DNA from: Zoroaster sp. YZ-2022
Taxonomy: Eukaryota; Echinodermata; Asteroidea; Forcipulatida; Zoroasteridae
Assembly (NCBI GenBank): GCA_029582265.1
Contig: CM055819.1
Coordinates: 5,807,855-5,871,854, forward strand
DNA length: 64,000 nucleotides
Direction: 5' to 3'
The notes beneath the pieces were generated by a model, which saw only the letters and a list, made by a program, of their open reading frames with translations, did not search any database and had not been told where the DNA came from. Below are positions 11,562 to 22,857 of this stretch, one piece after another. Positions within the stretch are counted from its first letter, which is position 1. The number at the start of each line of letters is the position of its first letter. The position numbers and the translations under genes are program-made.

Positions 11562-12044
11562 TTGTCACGATACAACAGGGCATGGAATCGGAATGCTAGT
11601 TTTAGATTAACTCAGTGACTTCCATAATACCCCACATGATAAGGTCATACACTCACTGGCCAAAAGTATTGCAACATGAATTTGTACGAGACATTGCCTA
11701 GACGGATGGCCGCAATTATCAGGCCACGTGGTTACCCGACAAAGTATTGAAGGACTTTGTTTCCGAGCAAGAACAGTAAAAAAGAACATTGACTTCAAAA
11801 CACAGGCACTTTCAAGAAGTCTTAAGTAGTGTAAATAAAATAAAATAAATTATTGTAACACAGTTCTCCAAACTGAACTTTGGTGTGAATTTCAATGTTG
11901 CAATACTTATGGCCAGTGAGTGTATTACCGTTGCTGCTGCATAAATGAACCAGTATTTTTCAGTCACTGTGTTCATCTTAAACTAGGACATCGATTCCAT
12001 GCCCTGTTGGAAGTCTGCTCTGATCGTGACGATAGTGCCTCTTT
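11562..12044 (+). mobile_element. Family A TTAA-MITE, copy 5, split by a mariner-like MITE
   Basis: Family A sequence runs to AAGGTCA, is interrupted at 11648-11934, then resumes with TTACCGTTGCTGC. The left terminal repeat is decayed. Confidence 0.85.
11648..11934. mobile_element. Mariner/Tc1-like MITE (family C) inside family A
   Basis: Perfect-looking ends TACACTCACTGGCCAAAAGT and ACTTATGGCCAGTGAGTGTA. Removing the element plus one TA restores the uninterrupted family A word GGTCATATTACCG, so the TA target duplication is directly visible. About 285 bp and no transposase. Confidence 0.9.
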
Positions 12045-13400
12045 GAAAGATGCATCAATATGAGGTCTTGCAATTAACGGAAAATTAACACTTTTTATTG
12101 TCATACCAACTGTGTGACAGTCCAGAGGAACGGGAAAAATACTGGTACCCGTGCATAATAAAACTGGGAGTTTGCTTACTGTAAATTTATTTTAATTAGC
12201 AATTGCGATGATAAACGTTCGTTTTCTGGATGGTCGATCGTTCGTAACGAGATCTGACAAAGTGTAAACGGTCACGTTTGGGGTATACTTTTACATTGTA
12301 TGATGTTGAATGAATATAGTCCATACTCCTTACGTCTAGCTCAAAACTCATTAAAACGTAGATCGCGTGAAAAGGCATCCAGTGCTGTCAAAATAGCATC
12401 TCCTGACAGTGTTAAAATGCGTTTTACAAGTAGCATCGCCCGTGTTTTGGCTATTTTACCGGAAATGTTCAGTAATTGTCTTCTACTTCAGGAAAGGAAA
12501 TGAACCACTTTTAAATTACACATTTCTAAAAAATGGTTTTACAGTAAATATGTCCCAAAATTAATTTATTGTGGGTCCAGTCATCATTTTATTTGGACAG
12601 AGTTTCCAACAACTTGTTGTGAAATAATTATAGCACTCCAAAAATGATATATTACCTAAAATGATATACAGGGCAGTAGCCGGGGGGGGGGGGGGGGGGG
12701 TGTGACAAACTCAATATCTATTTTCAGCCAGCATATCGAACTTAAGTCGGCGTAATTGAGCCTCAGTCGGCAAATAAACCACCAAACCAAGCCATCGAAA
12801 GAGGAATGTCATGCTTTGTGCCAAAGTTGATTTAATTTCAAAATGCCTACCCCCGCCTCGTTCGGTGTTTTTTTCAGGGGAAAATTTTTCACGCCAACCC
12901 CCCCAAAAATAATTCTGACAACTACCCCCCTCGTCCAGCGATTTTAGAGGTTTTGTTTAATCCCGAAGTCAGTGCTTCCACACCCCCAAAAAAATTAAAA
13001 AAATAAAATAATAAAACATAAAAAATTTAAATAAACAAATAAATAAATAAATAAATAATAAATAAATAAATGTTAATGCTATTTAATGGTAATTTGTTTA
13101 TTATGGAGTAATTTTGTTATTGTGGATTCGTATCAGCGTATGTGATGTTGTGAAATAAAATGAGTCGTATAACTTCACTCAAGAGAAAAAATAAATAATT
13201 TACCTATTTATTTATTTATAAATAAATAAATAAAAAAATAATAAAAATAATAATAATTATTCCTTCGCTACGGCCCTGAGGATATGATCAATGTTCAAAT
13301 GAAAAAAAACCAAAAACATGTTGGTAGGAAATGTGATGACATGCTTGGCCAGCATTTATTCTGCTTGTAACATTATGCAAGTTTAGGCGCGCCATACGAG
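12045..13400. other. No gene; simple repeats and homopolymers
   Basis: Contains a poly-G run at about 12681-12700, C-rich stretches at 12895-12950 and (AAAT)n-type repeats at 13010-13075 and 13195-13255. No exon recognised. Confidence 0.6.
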
Positions 13401-13429
13401 GTCAGCCTTTGAGTGAGGTCAACTACCAG

Positions 13430-14015
13430 ACGAACATTTTTTACACATATTTGTAAAGTTTTGGCGGAGTTTAACGTACTGCGGTAGTGAACTTCAGTGG
13501 TGAAATTTCACCGTTCCATCTGCGTTTAATTAACCTTGCCACTGGAATATGTTCGTGTGTTCTTTCTCTGGATTTATAGAGAGACTTTTGTACCTCAGCT
13601 TAGAACTTTCGACGTGAAAGTGAGAGTACTTTTTACCGCGGAAACTTTGCCACACACACATGTGAGGTAACGTTACCTTGTGAACGACTCCATGTTTTAT
13701 TAATTATAATACAGTACAACACTACGGTAAACTCCATCATTTATCTCTGTTCACCATTGTAAATAACATAACATTCTTCGTCTCGTCTTTGTCCACTTGC
13801 GTCTCATTGTAAAATAATCGACCTTATAAGGTGTGAACTTTGTGAACTACGTATGGAAGTGTGATTCCGTGAACTGCTTCGATCATAATTAGTGATCTCT
13901 TGCACCGGGTCGACCTAGTCCTAGTCCTAGACTTAACCTGCTGTGTGGTCAGCGACGAGACCCGGCCGCCGACACGGACGCCCTGATCGTCATCCACGAC
14001 AATTGGTGAGTTCAC
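13430..14015 (+). other. Unassigned segment, possible LTR remnant or 5' exon
   Basis: GC-richer than its neighbours toward the 3' side. It ends CCACGACAATTGGTGAGTTC, which can be read as an LTR end followed by a TGG-type primer-binding site or as an exon ending at a GTGAGT donor. There is no second LTR in the window and no coding frame. Kept only as a lead. Confidence 0.2.
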
Positions 14016-14108
14016 ATTGTAACACAATTTCCACACAGAATAGTGGAAAACACGGTCGATATAACTTTAAATTAATATTGAAGTTTATATTGTATAGACA
14101 ATATGTAA

Positions 14109-14595
14109 AGAATGTTGAACCAAACCGCTACTTGTGCACAATGTCTAGCATGTGTTTTTAGCAGACGACAAAATGGTCGACATCTTACTGGATGTGCATA
14201 GTACATTCATTGCTCAAAATCTCCCAAAATATCGTTTCAAATCCTCACTTGACTACACTTTCCTCTCCTTAAGTGTGCCCTCTATCATCTTTTAAAGGAA
14301 AATCTGTGATATTAGTCATATTTGGATAGAAAAGTGGCAGTTGTATTTTCCATTCGGAAAGAATGTTGAACCCAACTGCCACTTGTGCACAATGTCAAAG
14401 CATGTGTTTTTAGCAGACAACAAAATGACCGACATCTCACTGGATGTGCAGACATTTCATTGCTCAAAATCTACCAAATTATCGCTTCCAGTCCTCACTC
14501 GACTGCACTTTCCTCTCCTTAAGTGTGTCCTCTATCATCTTTTGAAGGAAAATCTGTGATATTTGTCATATTTGGAGAGAAAACTGGCGGTTGTA
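14109..14595. repeat. Tandem duplication, 251-bp unit
   Basis: Two head-to-tail copies (AATGTTGAAC at 14111 and again at 14362) are alike along their whole length, with scattered substitutions. Words such as CTTGTGCACAATGTC and CCTCTCCTTAAGTGTG occur in both. No function seen. Confidence 0.85.
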
Positions 14596-14599
14596 TTCT

Positions 14600-15235
14600 G
14601 CATTATTTTCTAATAGATATTAATAATAATAGGCATACGAAGTTAGATTAATGTGACGGAAATTTGACAAATGGGCCTACATGAAAATGGTATTTTATCT
14701 ATTCCTAATCATTGTCCCCTCACATGTTAAACTCCATTTGGTATCAGACTCTTGTGTCTGGGATTTAGCTTTCCTATTTTTAGATGGGAAAATCGTTCAA
14801 TATTCTGACAACCCATACATATCATCGGATTAGTCCATTACACTGGTCAACAATTTTTTAAAAAGTTGTCTGCTTCGGAGATAAAATGTGCTATTTATTA
14901 TGGATTTTGATGTGCTGAATTCAAATATGACAATTAAAATTGCTGATTGGCTACTGTTTCCAAGATATTTAAGTTTTTACATTTTACGTACTATGTATAT
15001 GGTGTACATAGCAGATTTTTAATCATGAATTATCATACGCTATTCCCATACGTGTACACATGTACATGTAGATCTTGAAAACTAGAGCCAATCAACAATT
15101 TTAAGCATCATTTCCATTCTCAGTGACCCATAATTAGTCAAGTTTGACTTCATTTGTTTCGGAAGCATTTTGGCTGTAGACCAGTGTTATTGGAAGAAAT
15201 ATATTATTCTGTAGGGTCAATTAACATGTTTAACC
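14600..15235. other. No gene seen
   Basis: AT-rich sequence without recognised exons, repeats or hairpins. Confidence 0.5.
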
Positions 15236-15560
15236 ATTGGAGCCCCGTCTGAAGGTACTAGTTCTGACAGTCCATTGTTTCGCCATGTGGCAGAACATTG
15301 GACTGTCGGACTAATGGAACGTCAGAACTATGGACACTCATGCAAAAGGTTCATTTGTCCGACTATTAGGATCATCAGCAGGAAGGATGAAATAATCTTA
15401 TTTTTTCCCCCTTAATTGTCGTTTTTTGTCAACGGACAAATGGCCCGTGGGGACATTGTCCCCCGTCGGACAAAGTGGGTCGTTGGGACCAATGTCTTAT
15501 GTGACGGAACATTAGGCCGTCAGACTAATGGGCCATCGGAACTACGGGATATCACAAAAA
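15236..15560. repeat. Degenerate repeat of GTCGGACTAATGG-like phrases
   Basis: At least eight variants of one phrase occur: GTCGGACTAATGG, CGTCAGAACTATGG, GTCGGACAAAGTGG, GACGGAACATTAGG, GTCAGACTAATGG, ATCGGAACTACGG. Spacing is irregular. It resembles an expanded set of subterminal words of a transposon, but no clear ends were found. Confidence 0.5.
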
Positions 15561-16717
15561 TGCAAATTTTTGTCGTTAATGGGCTGTACTAATCCTGCAC
15601 CCGCAAGACAACATCGCCGCTGTATTAAAAAATACTGTTTTCTTGGAAGTTGTTAATATTGCTTTATTAATAGCATAGCGCTGTGCTGAGCTCACGATTT
15701 ATGACTGTGCAAGATCATTTGCCAGCATGACGCATAGTAATGAAAAGTGCTTATGTGTACATATACTGATATAGTATCTTAAGATCATTATAATTCCGTG
15801 GTTAAAAGCTCACAAGGTCGCAGCGTGCCCGAAACAAGTTGATCGGGCACGTTGTCTTCATAATGGGTGAATCTAATTGCCGGACTTTGAGAGCAAGTCT
15901 GCCCGAGAACAGGACCACTACACTTCACATGGTGCCGTTCTGCCGCCCGGCGTTTTTTTTTCTGCGGATATATTGAAGATGCAAATCAGCAAAGCGCTGT
16001 CCCATCATCTTGGTGTAGTATTATATTTCATACGACCATAGAATCGATTCCCAAGTCATCGTATTTAATTTCACCATGTTATAGGATCGTACATCTGATC
16101 ATGTAGTTTGCAGTGGCCAAACGTCTCGCTATGCATCAAAAACTGATTTTCTTAAGTAACTGCCCAGGCCTCAGGTACCGTACCGTACATAGGAGTTCAA
16201 GATGTACTGGTACTAGTGGTAGTTAAATGGGGCTCGGTACATTGTAATTAGGCCTAGCCGAAAGTAACAATAACGTATCTGACTATCTTAAGCGTGTCTA
16301 TTAATAATACACTCTGAACCGATACCAGAATTGACCCAGAAAAGCATCTACAAGCTGTTTGTTATCCATCCTTTCTATCTGGTAAAACACTGCTCTCGTT
16401 GCAAGCTGCCTTTTGTGCGCCTGGTCTATATTCATTACAAAGGCATAAGTCCGTCACAAGCTAGCCACACGACCGCCACGCGACGGCCACGCGACCACCA
16501 CCACACGCCCATGTTAAGGTTGTGGCATAGAGGTTGTGGTTTATACATTTGCTATTTCCCTTGATTGGTTTATGGATATTCAGGCATTTCAGCTTTGAAA
16601 AACAAAACTTAACGATCCCTTTCTTCGTGTACTGTATATATATATACATTGTAGAAAGCAGAATGATGCATGGATCATAACACAGGGAACCAGGGATTAT
16701 ATTTCACCAGCTTGTAC
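15561..16717. other. No gene; small CCACGCGAC repeat
   Basis: A degenerate CCACGCGAC(C/G) repeat is at 16465-16510. The rest is unassigned sequence. Confidence 0.5.
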
Positions 16718-16838
16718 CCTGCAGAAACTAAGGTGTTAAAATAACACCAGTGGTGTCAACTTTATTCTTCCATGGTGTTTATATTGTGCCTAATATAAAC
16801 ACCAGTGGTGTAGTTTTTAACACCACAGTTTTTGCAGT
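16718..16838. mobile_element. Short MITE built on AACACCAGTGGTGT
   Basis: Ends CTGCAGAAACTAAGGTGTT and the inverted AACACCACAGTTTTTGCAG. The self-complementary word ACACCAGTGGTGT appears twice inside. About 120 bp. A separate 26-bp palindrome around GGATATCC lies at 16954-16979. Confidence 0.65.
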
Positions 16839-16979
16839 GTATTTGCAGCTTGTCGTAGAGGTGCCCCTTCTCACCTTATCCAGCATGAGTTACCCATTGT
16901 ATGTCTTGTTCCCGGAATACAAGAGGTTGTGTACCTGTACATGCTCATTATAACATAGAAAGGATATCCTTTCTCTATG

Positions 16980-17539
16980 ATTGTGTCTAATTGTGTCTGT
17001 TTGCAGGGGCAACCTCGCTTTCAAATGCCATTGAATTTTAAGTAAATTAATGGAAATAGCTACATCCATTTATTTATTCCTTATGTCAGGAATGAACATT
17101 TCTTTGGAACTATCAGATCATTGGGCCTTCTCGCTGGTGCATGCAGCATGTAAGCTACAGAGTGTGATTGTGAGAATTACAGCCTCACTTTCGTATTTAT
17201 CGTGAATAACTTGAATAAGGCGAATATGCCATATAGCCACCGTGCGGCTTCCTGTAATGTCCAAATAGATATAGGCCTATTGTGAGTTGTGTCCTTACAT
17301 AGAATACAATTCAAGACATGTACACAGCATATAGATCTACAGCAGGTTGAAGATAATGGTTGACGGTATAAGTACGCCGGTAACGTTGGCAAAACTGCTT
17401 TGATGAGTTTTTTCCCCTACTCGCTTGAATTAACATAGCCTATACATTAGACTATAGAAGCAACAACGTATACAGCTTCTCATTAACAAGAATCCTGTTG
17501 TGAAAATGAATTCAGAGATGTTGCATTCAACTGGCTCCC
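16980..17539. other. No gene seen
   Basis: No supported feature between the short MITE and the next family A copy. Confidence 0.5.
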
Positions 17540-17770
17540 TAAAGAGACAATATCGTCACGACCAGAGCAGACTTTCAACAGGGCATGGATTCGCTGTCCT
17601 ATACCGGTAGTTGATGAAAATGAAACCGTGACTGAAAATTACTGGCTCATTTATGCAGCTGCAACGGTAATATAAACCTGACCATGTGGGGTATTATTTT
17701 CAGTCACTGTGTCAATCGAAAACTAGCTCCGATTCCATGCCCTGTTGATCGCGACAATATTGTCCCTTTT
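17540..17770 (-). mobile_element. Family A TTAA-MITE, copy 6
   Basis: Reverse orientation, nearly full length, from CTAAAGAGACAATATCGTCA to ATATTGTCCC. The outermost TTAA is degraded at both ends. Confidence 0.8.
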
Positions 17771-18072
17771 GTTTAAAGGTCACAGTATTAAATTAATGCT
17801 AGGAAAGAGTTATACAATCACCATCTTTATCACCAAGTAAGTTTCACATTACAGTTTGACCATCTGGCTATTTTTTAATAACCAGTTCTAATTCCTTAAA
17901 TTATGGCACGGTCTTGATGTCGGCCGAACTTTTTACCCAGTGTGTACTGTCCCTGTTACCCTACAGCACGTGTGGGTAATATGGATTGTATAGCCGACAC
18001 TCGCATGGGTAATCATTTCCAGAAAGGGGGTCTTCAGGCGCCAAACCCATTTCTAGGTAGGTCAGACATTAA

Positions 18073-18165
18073 GCCCTTTTCACACGACGAAAAAAAAAAA
18101 AACATTCCTTGAGAAATTTTCTCAATGTTTGAGAAATATTACAAAATGAGCTTCGTGTGAAAGGA
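18073..18165. mobile_element. Short inverted-repeat element, CCCTTTTCACACGA ends
   Basis: GCCCTTTTCACACGACGAA is mirrored by TTCGTGTGAAAGGAC, with AAATTTTCTCA/TGAGAAATA words inside. About 93 bp. The end is reminiscent of the CCCTATCACAC end of the element at 25199. Confidence 0.55.
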
Positions 18166-18289
18166 CACCAATGTTTGACATGTCCTACATTCCTTTTGAA
18201 ACGGTTTCAAAAAGGAAACATTTTGAAACGGTATCGGGATCAGACTGCCCCCAACAATTATCCAATTTGTGGTCAGATCAGTGTTACTT

Positions 18290-18426
18290 AAGTTCCCATT
18301 AAAATGTGGGTGGATGCGTGTAACATAATAGCTACCGTGGCTTAGTTGGCTATGCTAAATTCAATTCATTAATTTCGTCACAATATAGAAAATTAATGGA
18401 CTTCAAAAAAACAATTATAGGGACAA
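18290..18426. repeat. Left copy of a direct repeat flanking family A copy 7
   Basis: TAAGTTCCCATTAAAATGTG through GCTAAATTCAATTCATTAAT is repeated at 18723-18865 with moderate divergence. Together they bracket the family A element at 18501. Confidence 0.75.
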
Positions 18427-18500
18427 TAAACTAAACCTCATAATCATAATATTAATTACACTTTTGGTAAAATGTCTGTATTAAATACATCCATATTTAT

Positions 18501-18726
18501 TTAAAGGGACAATATCGTCACGATCAACATGGCGTGGAGTCGGAGTGCTAGTTTTAGATTAATTCAGTGACTGAAAATAATACACCACACCATGATAACG
18601 CAGTCATGCATAATACCGGCGTTGCTGCTGCATAAATGAGCCAGTAATTTTTAGTCACTGTGTTCATCTTAAACTAGGATTCAATGCCACAAGTCTGCAG
18701 TGATTGTGACGCTGCTGTCCCTTTAA
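18501..18726 (+). mobile_element. Family A TTAA-MITE, copy 7
   Basis: Full length, TTAAAGGGACAATATCG to GCTGTCCCTTTAA. The sequence after it (18727-18865) duplicates 18294-18426. Confidence 0.85.
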
Positions 18727-18865
18727 GCTCCCACTGAAATGTGAGTGGGTGCGTGCAATAAAATAGCTACTGTGGCTTTTTGGCTCGATGCTAAATTCAA
18801 TTAATTAATTTCATCACAATATACAAATATATGCAATTATGCAATTCAAAGAAACAATTAAAAAT

Positions 18866-19831
18866 ACTATTCACATCACAAATAACATATAGAGACTGCT
18901 GCTTGAAATGGCAAAGTGACAACGTGTTTTTTATACAATTGAAAAACAACATGAAAAACTAGTTACTAGTTTTTATGAGTTGAGCAACTATTAAATGAAA
19001 ATTGCACAGGATAATCTTAATGATATATATCTTTTAAACTAGAATGTTGAAATGTAACGATATGTTGTACCCTCCCTTTAATTAAAATATTTAAACATCT
19101 GTTTTCACATTTTAGGAAATTACCGTTTCTCTCTTTGCATATATATATACGGCATGTTTATTGGTGTGGAAATGATACATCATCTGCTACTTGAAACTCG
19201 ATAGTCAAACCTGATACTACAGTGAAATGACGCTATAACGAACATCACTTATAACGAGCATTTGGTTTTACTGAACATGATAACACATGGCTCCTGTTAT
19301 AGCATTGCATCCAGGTATACTGCAGTATATTGGGAGAAGTGCTGGAACTCATGCATGCTTAAGTTTAATGACCCTAAACAAAACAGTCAGAGTTTAAAGT
19401 GGATCTCCATTCATTGGTGGTGGTAAAGTTACTTGAAAGAGTGTGAAATAACATGGTGATTGGATTTTGTAATAATTCGCCCGCTCTGGTAATTGTCTAA
19501 AATTAAGATTTTGTCATGCAACCTTACAGTCTTTAGTCCGGGATATTGTTACTTATTGTCTGCCACTGGAATGGTCAGACTCGGACAGCGAGCGCCGTGC
19601 AAAGAAACTCAACACGGCAGAATCATAACAACTTCTCTGCATGTCATGTCAAACCTCCTGTCATCCACACGATCCTGCTCATATCGAAGAAGATCCTTGA
19701 AATTAAGGCAGTTTTGTCAAGCTTTTGCTTTCGGAAAGGTCTAAGATTGGTTCCAAATAAGATTGTTCCAAATAAAGTGGTCGTTTTCTGCGAATGGTTT
19801 TGAAGACAATCTCCTGGCACTTTTCCTTTTG
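18866..19831. other. No gene seen
   Basis: AT-rich. Overlapping open frames at 19493-19803 are short and lack recognisable motifs or good splice context. Confidence 0.5.
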
Positions 19832-20910
19832 TACACTGTAAAAAAAAACATGTAAATTTACAGCAAAATGCAGGCAACTCTATTTCCAACAATTTGCTGT
19901 ATTACAATTTTACATAACAAGTGTGTTAAACTGATTTACACAATTTCTGTAAACGCTTAATAGGGTCATTCCGTGTCAAATCACCTAAGGGTCCCCTGGT
20001 GACCCCCTCAGATTTGGCTGAAAAAATTGAAAACATAGCTTCATCCTTCAAACTTAGACAAACAAAATTTCAGAGCCAAATTCCAAGTGGATTGGGATTT
20101 ACGGCCCTCCAAAAGGGGCGTGTCACCTCCCTTTTTGACAAATGCAAATGTTGCCTACACTTTTACACCAATTTCATTTGCTCATAAATACTAATTTGAA
20201 AAGATATGAATCTCAAAGTTGATTTATTGGGTAAACACTGCCTGTTCTCTTCATAAAAGGCATCAGAAATACTGTACCTGCATCACATCTTGAGATATTC
20301 TCACTCGAAAACCCTGCTTTAATTCTTCGACAAGTACTTAATTGGAATTTGGACCCCCCCTATTCTTCACAAATAATTTCAGAAATGTTATACAACACTA
20401 CATTTGTATAATATAGCAACTGGTGTATCATATACAGCAAGCACATCAATTTAAAGGGCATATATGTGTTTAATGGTGGGTCAAATATGGTCCGTAGAAA
20501 AAGAATACTAAAATCCCGTTTTTCTGACCCAGGGATGACCCCGTGGTCAGTTAAATTTTTGTTTCAAAGTTTAACAGTAGAAACATACATATGTAAACTC
20601 CATTTGTGCCAAATTAAAAGTTTTGTTCTCACCTCCTTCATATTTAATTGATTTTTTGAAATATCACCTCCAGCATAATTTGGCCCTGTAGGAATGCACA
20701 CATTGTTGCCTATTGCAATGCGTATTGCTGTAATTACATGTAGAAAATACAAAGACAAGTGGACTTTACATAGGAAATTGTACACACACACACTGTATTG
20801 TACACACACACACTTTGTATGTAAACATTTAATGATGTTACTCTTTAAAGTCCCCTTTCCCAAATACATTGACAATACTGCAGCTCAAAGTTTGATAAGT
20901 CATTATTATT

Positions 20911-21172
20911 GCCCAGAGTTGCATCTCGGGACTACCCAGTGTTGTATCAAGGGGACTGCCCAGAGTTGTAACAAGGGGACTGCCCAGAGTTGTAACAATG
21001 GGACTGCCCCGAGTTGCATCAATGAGAATTCCTGAAGGTGCATCAAGGGGACTGCCCAGTGTTGCATCAAGGGGACTGCCCAGTGTTGCATCAAGAGGAC
21101 TTTCTTAAGGTGCATCAAGGGGACTTTCCAGAGTTGCATCTGCCCAGAGTTGCATCTGCCCAGAGTTGCATC
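20911..21172. repeat. 24-bp minisatellite in the fold-back spacer
   Basis: About 11 units of GGGGACTGCCCAGAGTTGCA plus TCAA, the last ones shortened to 16 bp (TGCCCAGAGTTGCATC). Because 24 is a multiple of three, both strands stay open: the - strand reads repeats of MQHWAVPL and the + strand KGTAQSCN. This is most simply a by-product of the repeat length. Confidence 0.85.
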
Positions 21173-21261
21173 ATAATAATTTTGGGAAAACCGAATGCTG
21201 ATTAGACATTACTACTCTCTGTCTCAGATGAGATCTGATTTATAATAAATATTGTTCAGCC

Positions 21262-21540
21262 GTGCAAAGCAAGACTTTCAAGCGAGTGGAACATTCAGCA
21301 AAAGTTGATTTAATATTTTTAGATATTAGAAACACTGCTTCAATGGATCCTGACACAAGTAACTGCTCTGTTGGAATAGCTACTGATAGGCACTGTCACA
21401 AAACAAGTTACTGGGTGCCATTCGCTCATGTTATCAGTGTCATTGATGCTCCCCTTGCTCATGGTCATGGTGGCCGATACTACAAATTCCCAACAGAAGA
21501 ACTGGCACAACTACAGACACTCCTTCCAAGCCATGTTTAA
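21262..21540 (+). CDS. Uncharacterised open frame in fold-back spacer
   Basis: This 92-codon frame lies in the only non-repeated part of the fold-back element. It has balanced composition and ends FPTEELAQLQTLLPSHV before a TAA. A pyrimidine-rich stretch ending ATTGTTCAG stands just upstream (about 21260), so it could be a last exon rather than start at its first ATG. I see no catalytic motif, signal peptide or membrane segment and cannot name a family. It may be a remnant of the element's own protein, a captured host exon, or chance. Confidence 0.3.
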   Translation: MQSKTFKRVEHSAKVDLIFLDIRNTASMDPDTSNCSVGIATDRHCHKTSYWVPFAHVISVIDAPLAHGHGGRYYKFPTEELAQLQTLLPSHV

Positions 21541-22857
21541 TTTTGTTTTAGCACAGTCATCAATGTCAACTGTAGGTACAGTATTATTCATTTTAATTCC
21601 CTCTTTCATGGGAAAGCAAATAACTTCATTTTTCTGTTCCAACAATAGTATGCATTGTACATAGGCAACAACGTGTGCGTTCCTATAGGGCCAAATTATG
21701 CTGGAGGTGATATTTCAAAAAATCAATTAAATATGAAGGAGGTGAGAACAAAACTTTTAATTTGGCACAAATGGAGTTTACATATGTATGTTTCTACTGT
21801 TAAAATTTGAAACAAAAATTTAACTGACCACGGGGTCATCCCTGGGTCAGAAAAACGGGATTTTTAGTATTCTTTTCTCTACGGACCATATTTGACCCAC
21901 CATTAAACACTGTATGCCCCTTTAAAATTGATGTGCTTGCTGTATATGATACACCAGTTGTTATATTATACAAATGTAGTGTTGTATAACATTTCTGAAA
22001 TTGTTTGTGAAGAATAGGGGGGGGGGGGGTCCAAATTCCAATTAAGTACTTGTCGAAGAATTAAAGCAGGGTTTTCGAGTGAGAATATCTCAAGATGTGA
22101 TGCAGGTACAGTATTTCTGATGCCTTTTATGAAGAGAACAGGCAGAGTTTACCCAATAAATCAACTTTGAGATTCATATCTCTTTCAAATAAGTATTTAT
22201 GAGCAAATGAAATTGGTGTAAAAGTGTAGGCAACATTTGCATTTGTCAAAAAGGGAGGTGAAACGCCCCTTTTGGAGGGCCGTAAATCCCAATCCGCTTG
22301 GAATTTGGCTCTGAAATTTTGTTTGTCTGAGTTTGAAGGATGAAGCTATGTTTTCAATTTTTTTCAGCCAAATCTGAGGGGGTCACCAGGGGACCCTTAG
22401 GTGATTTGACACGGAATGACCCAATAGTGAAACTGCAGTACGTTTACATATTCTTTGTGGGCCGAAAAAGAGAATCAGAATGGGTAAAACAAACAAATAT
22501 GTAAACGTACTGCAGTTTCATTATTAAGCGTTTACAGAAATTGTGTAAATCAGTTTAACACACTTGTTATGTAAAATTGTAATACAGCAAATTGTTGGAA
22601 ATAGAGTTGCCTGCATTTTGCTGTAAATTTACATGTTTTTTTTTAAAGTGTAAGATACGAGAAGGGCGGGGATGCCCAACAAACCTACACAGCGCTCGGT
22701 GTGAACACATTTGTCACAATTGCCCTGAAGTGGCGGGAATTTCCAAACAACATGCATGGATGCGCCATACATTGTGTACTGCTGAACATCAAGCCATTTT
22801 GAATACAGAGGACTCGCATTTCGTTCGTTATTGTAAGAACGAATAATCAACTCTATG

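Larger units (their letters stand above)
19973..22422. mobile_element. Fold-back element with ~750-bp terminal inverted repeats
   Basis: Left arm 19973-20720 and right arm 21651-22422 are inverted copies with few differences. Ends are GGGTCATTCCGTGTCAAATC and its complement. The spacer 20721-21650 carries a 24-bp minisatellite and one 279-bp open frame. The 4-bp AATA duplication and huge arms do not fit any single family I can name safely. No DDE catalytic pattern is visible, so it is probably non-autonomous. Confidence 0.85.
19832..22652. mobile_element. Nested palindrome: family H element interrupted by a 2.45-kb fold-back element
   Basis: The outer element starts TACACTGTAAAAA and ends TTAAAGTGTA, with arms of about 140-160 bp that pair with each other. 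The inner element 19973-22422 interrupts the left arm and is flanked by AATA on both sides. Deleting it plus one AATA restores CGCTTAATAGTGAAACTGCAG, which matches the other arm (CGCTTAATAATGAAACTGCAG in complement). The whole region can fold into one large hairpin of about 0.9 kb per side. Confidence 0.9.

Noticed and set aside
19493..19892. Three overlapping frames on both strands
   Set aside because: Short, mutually overlapping and partly inside the family H arm; the similar start MLEIELPAFCC at 22592 is just the other arm.
20906..21139. Octapeptide-repeat protein (MQHWAVPL) on the - strand
   Set aside because: Explained by a 24-bp minisatellite whose length is a multiple of three; the opposite strand is equally open.
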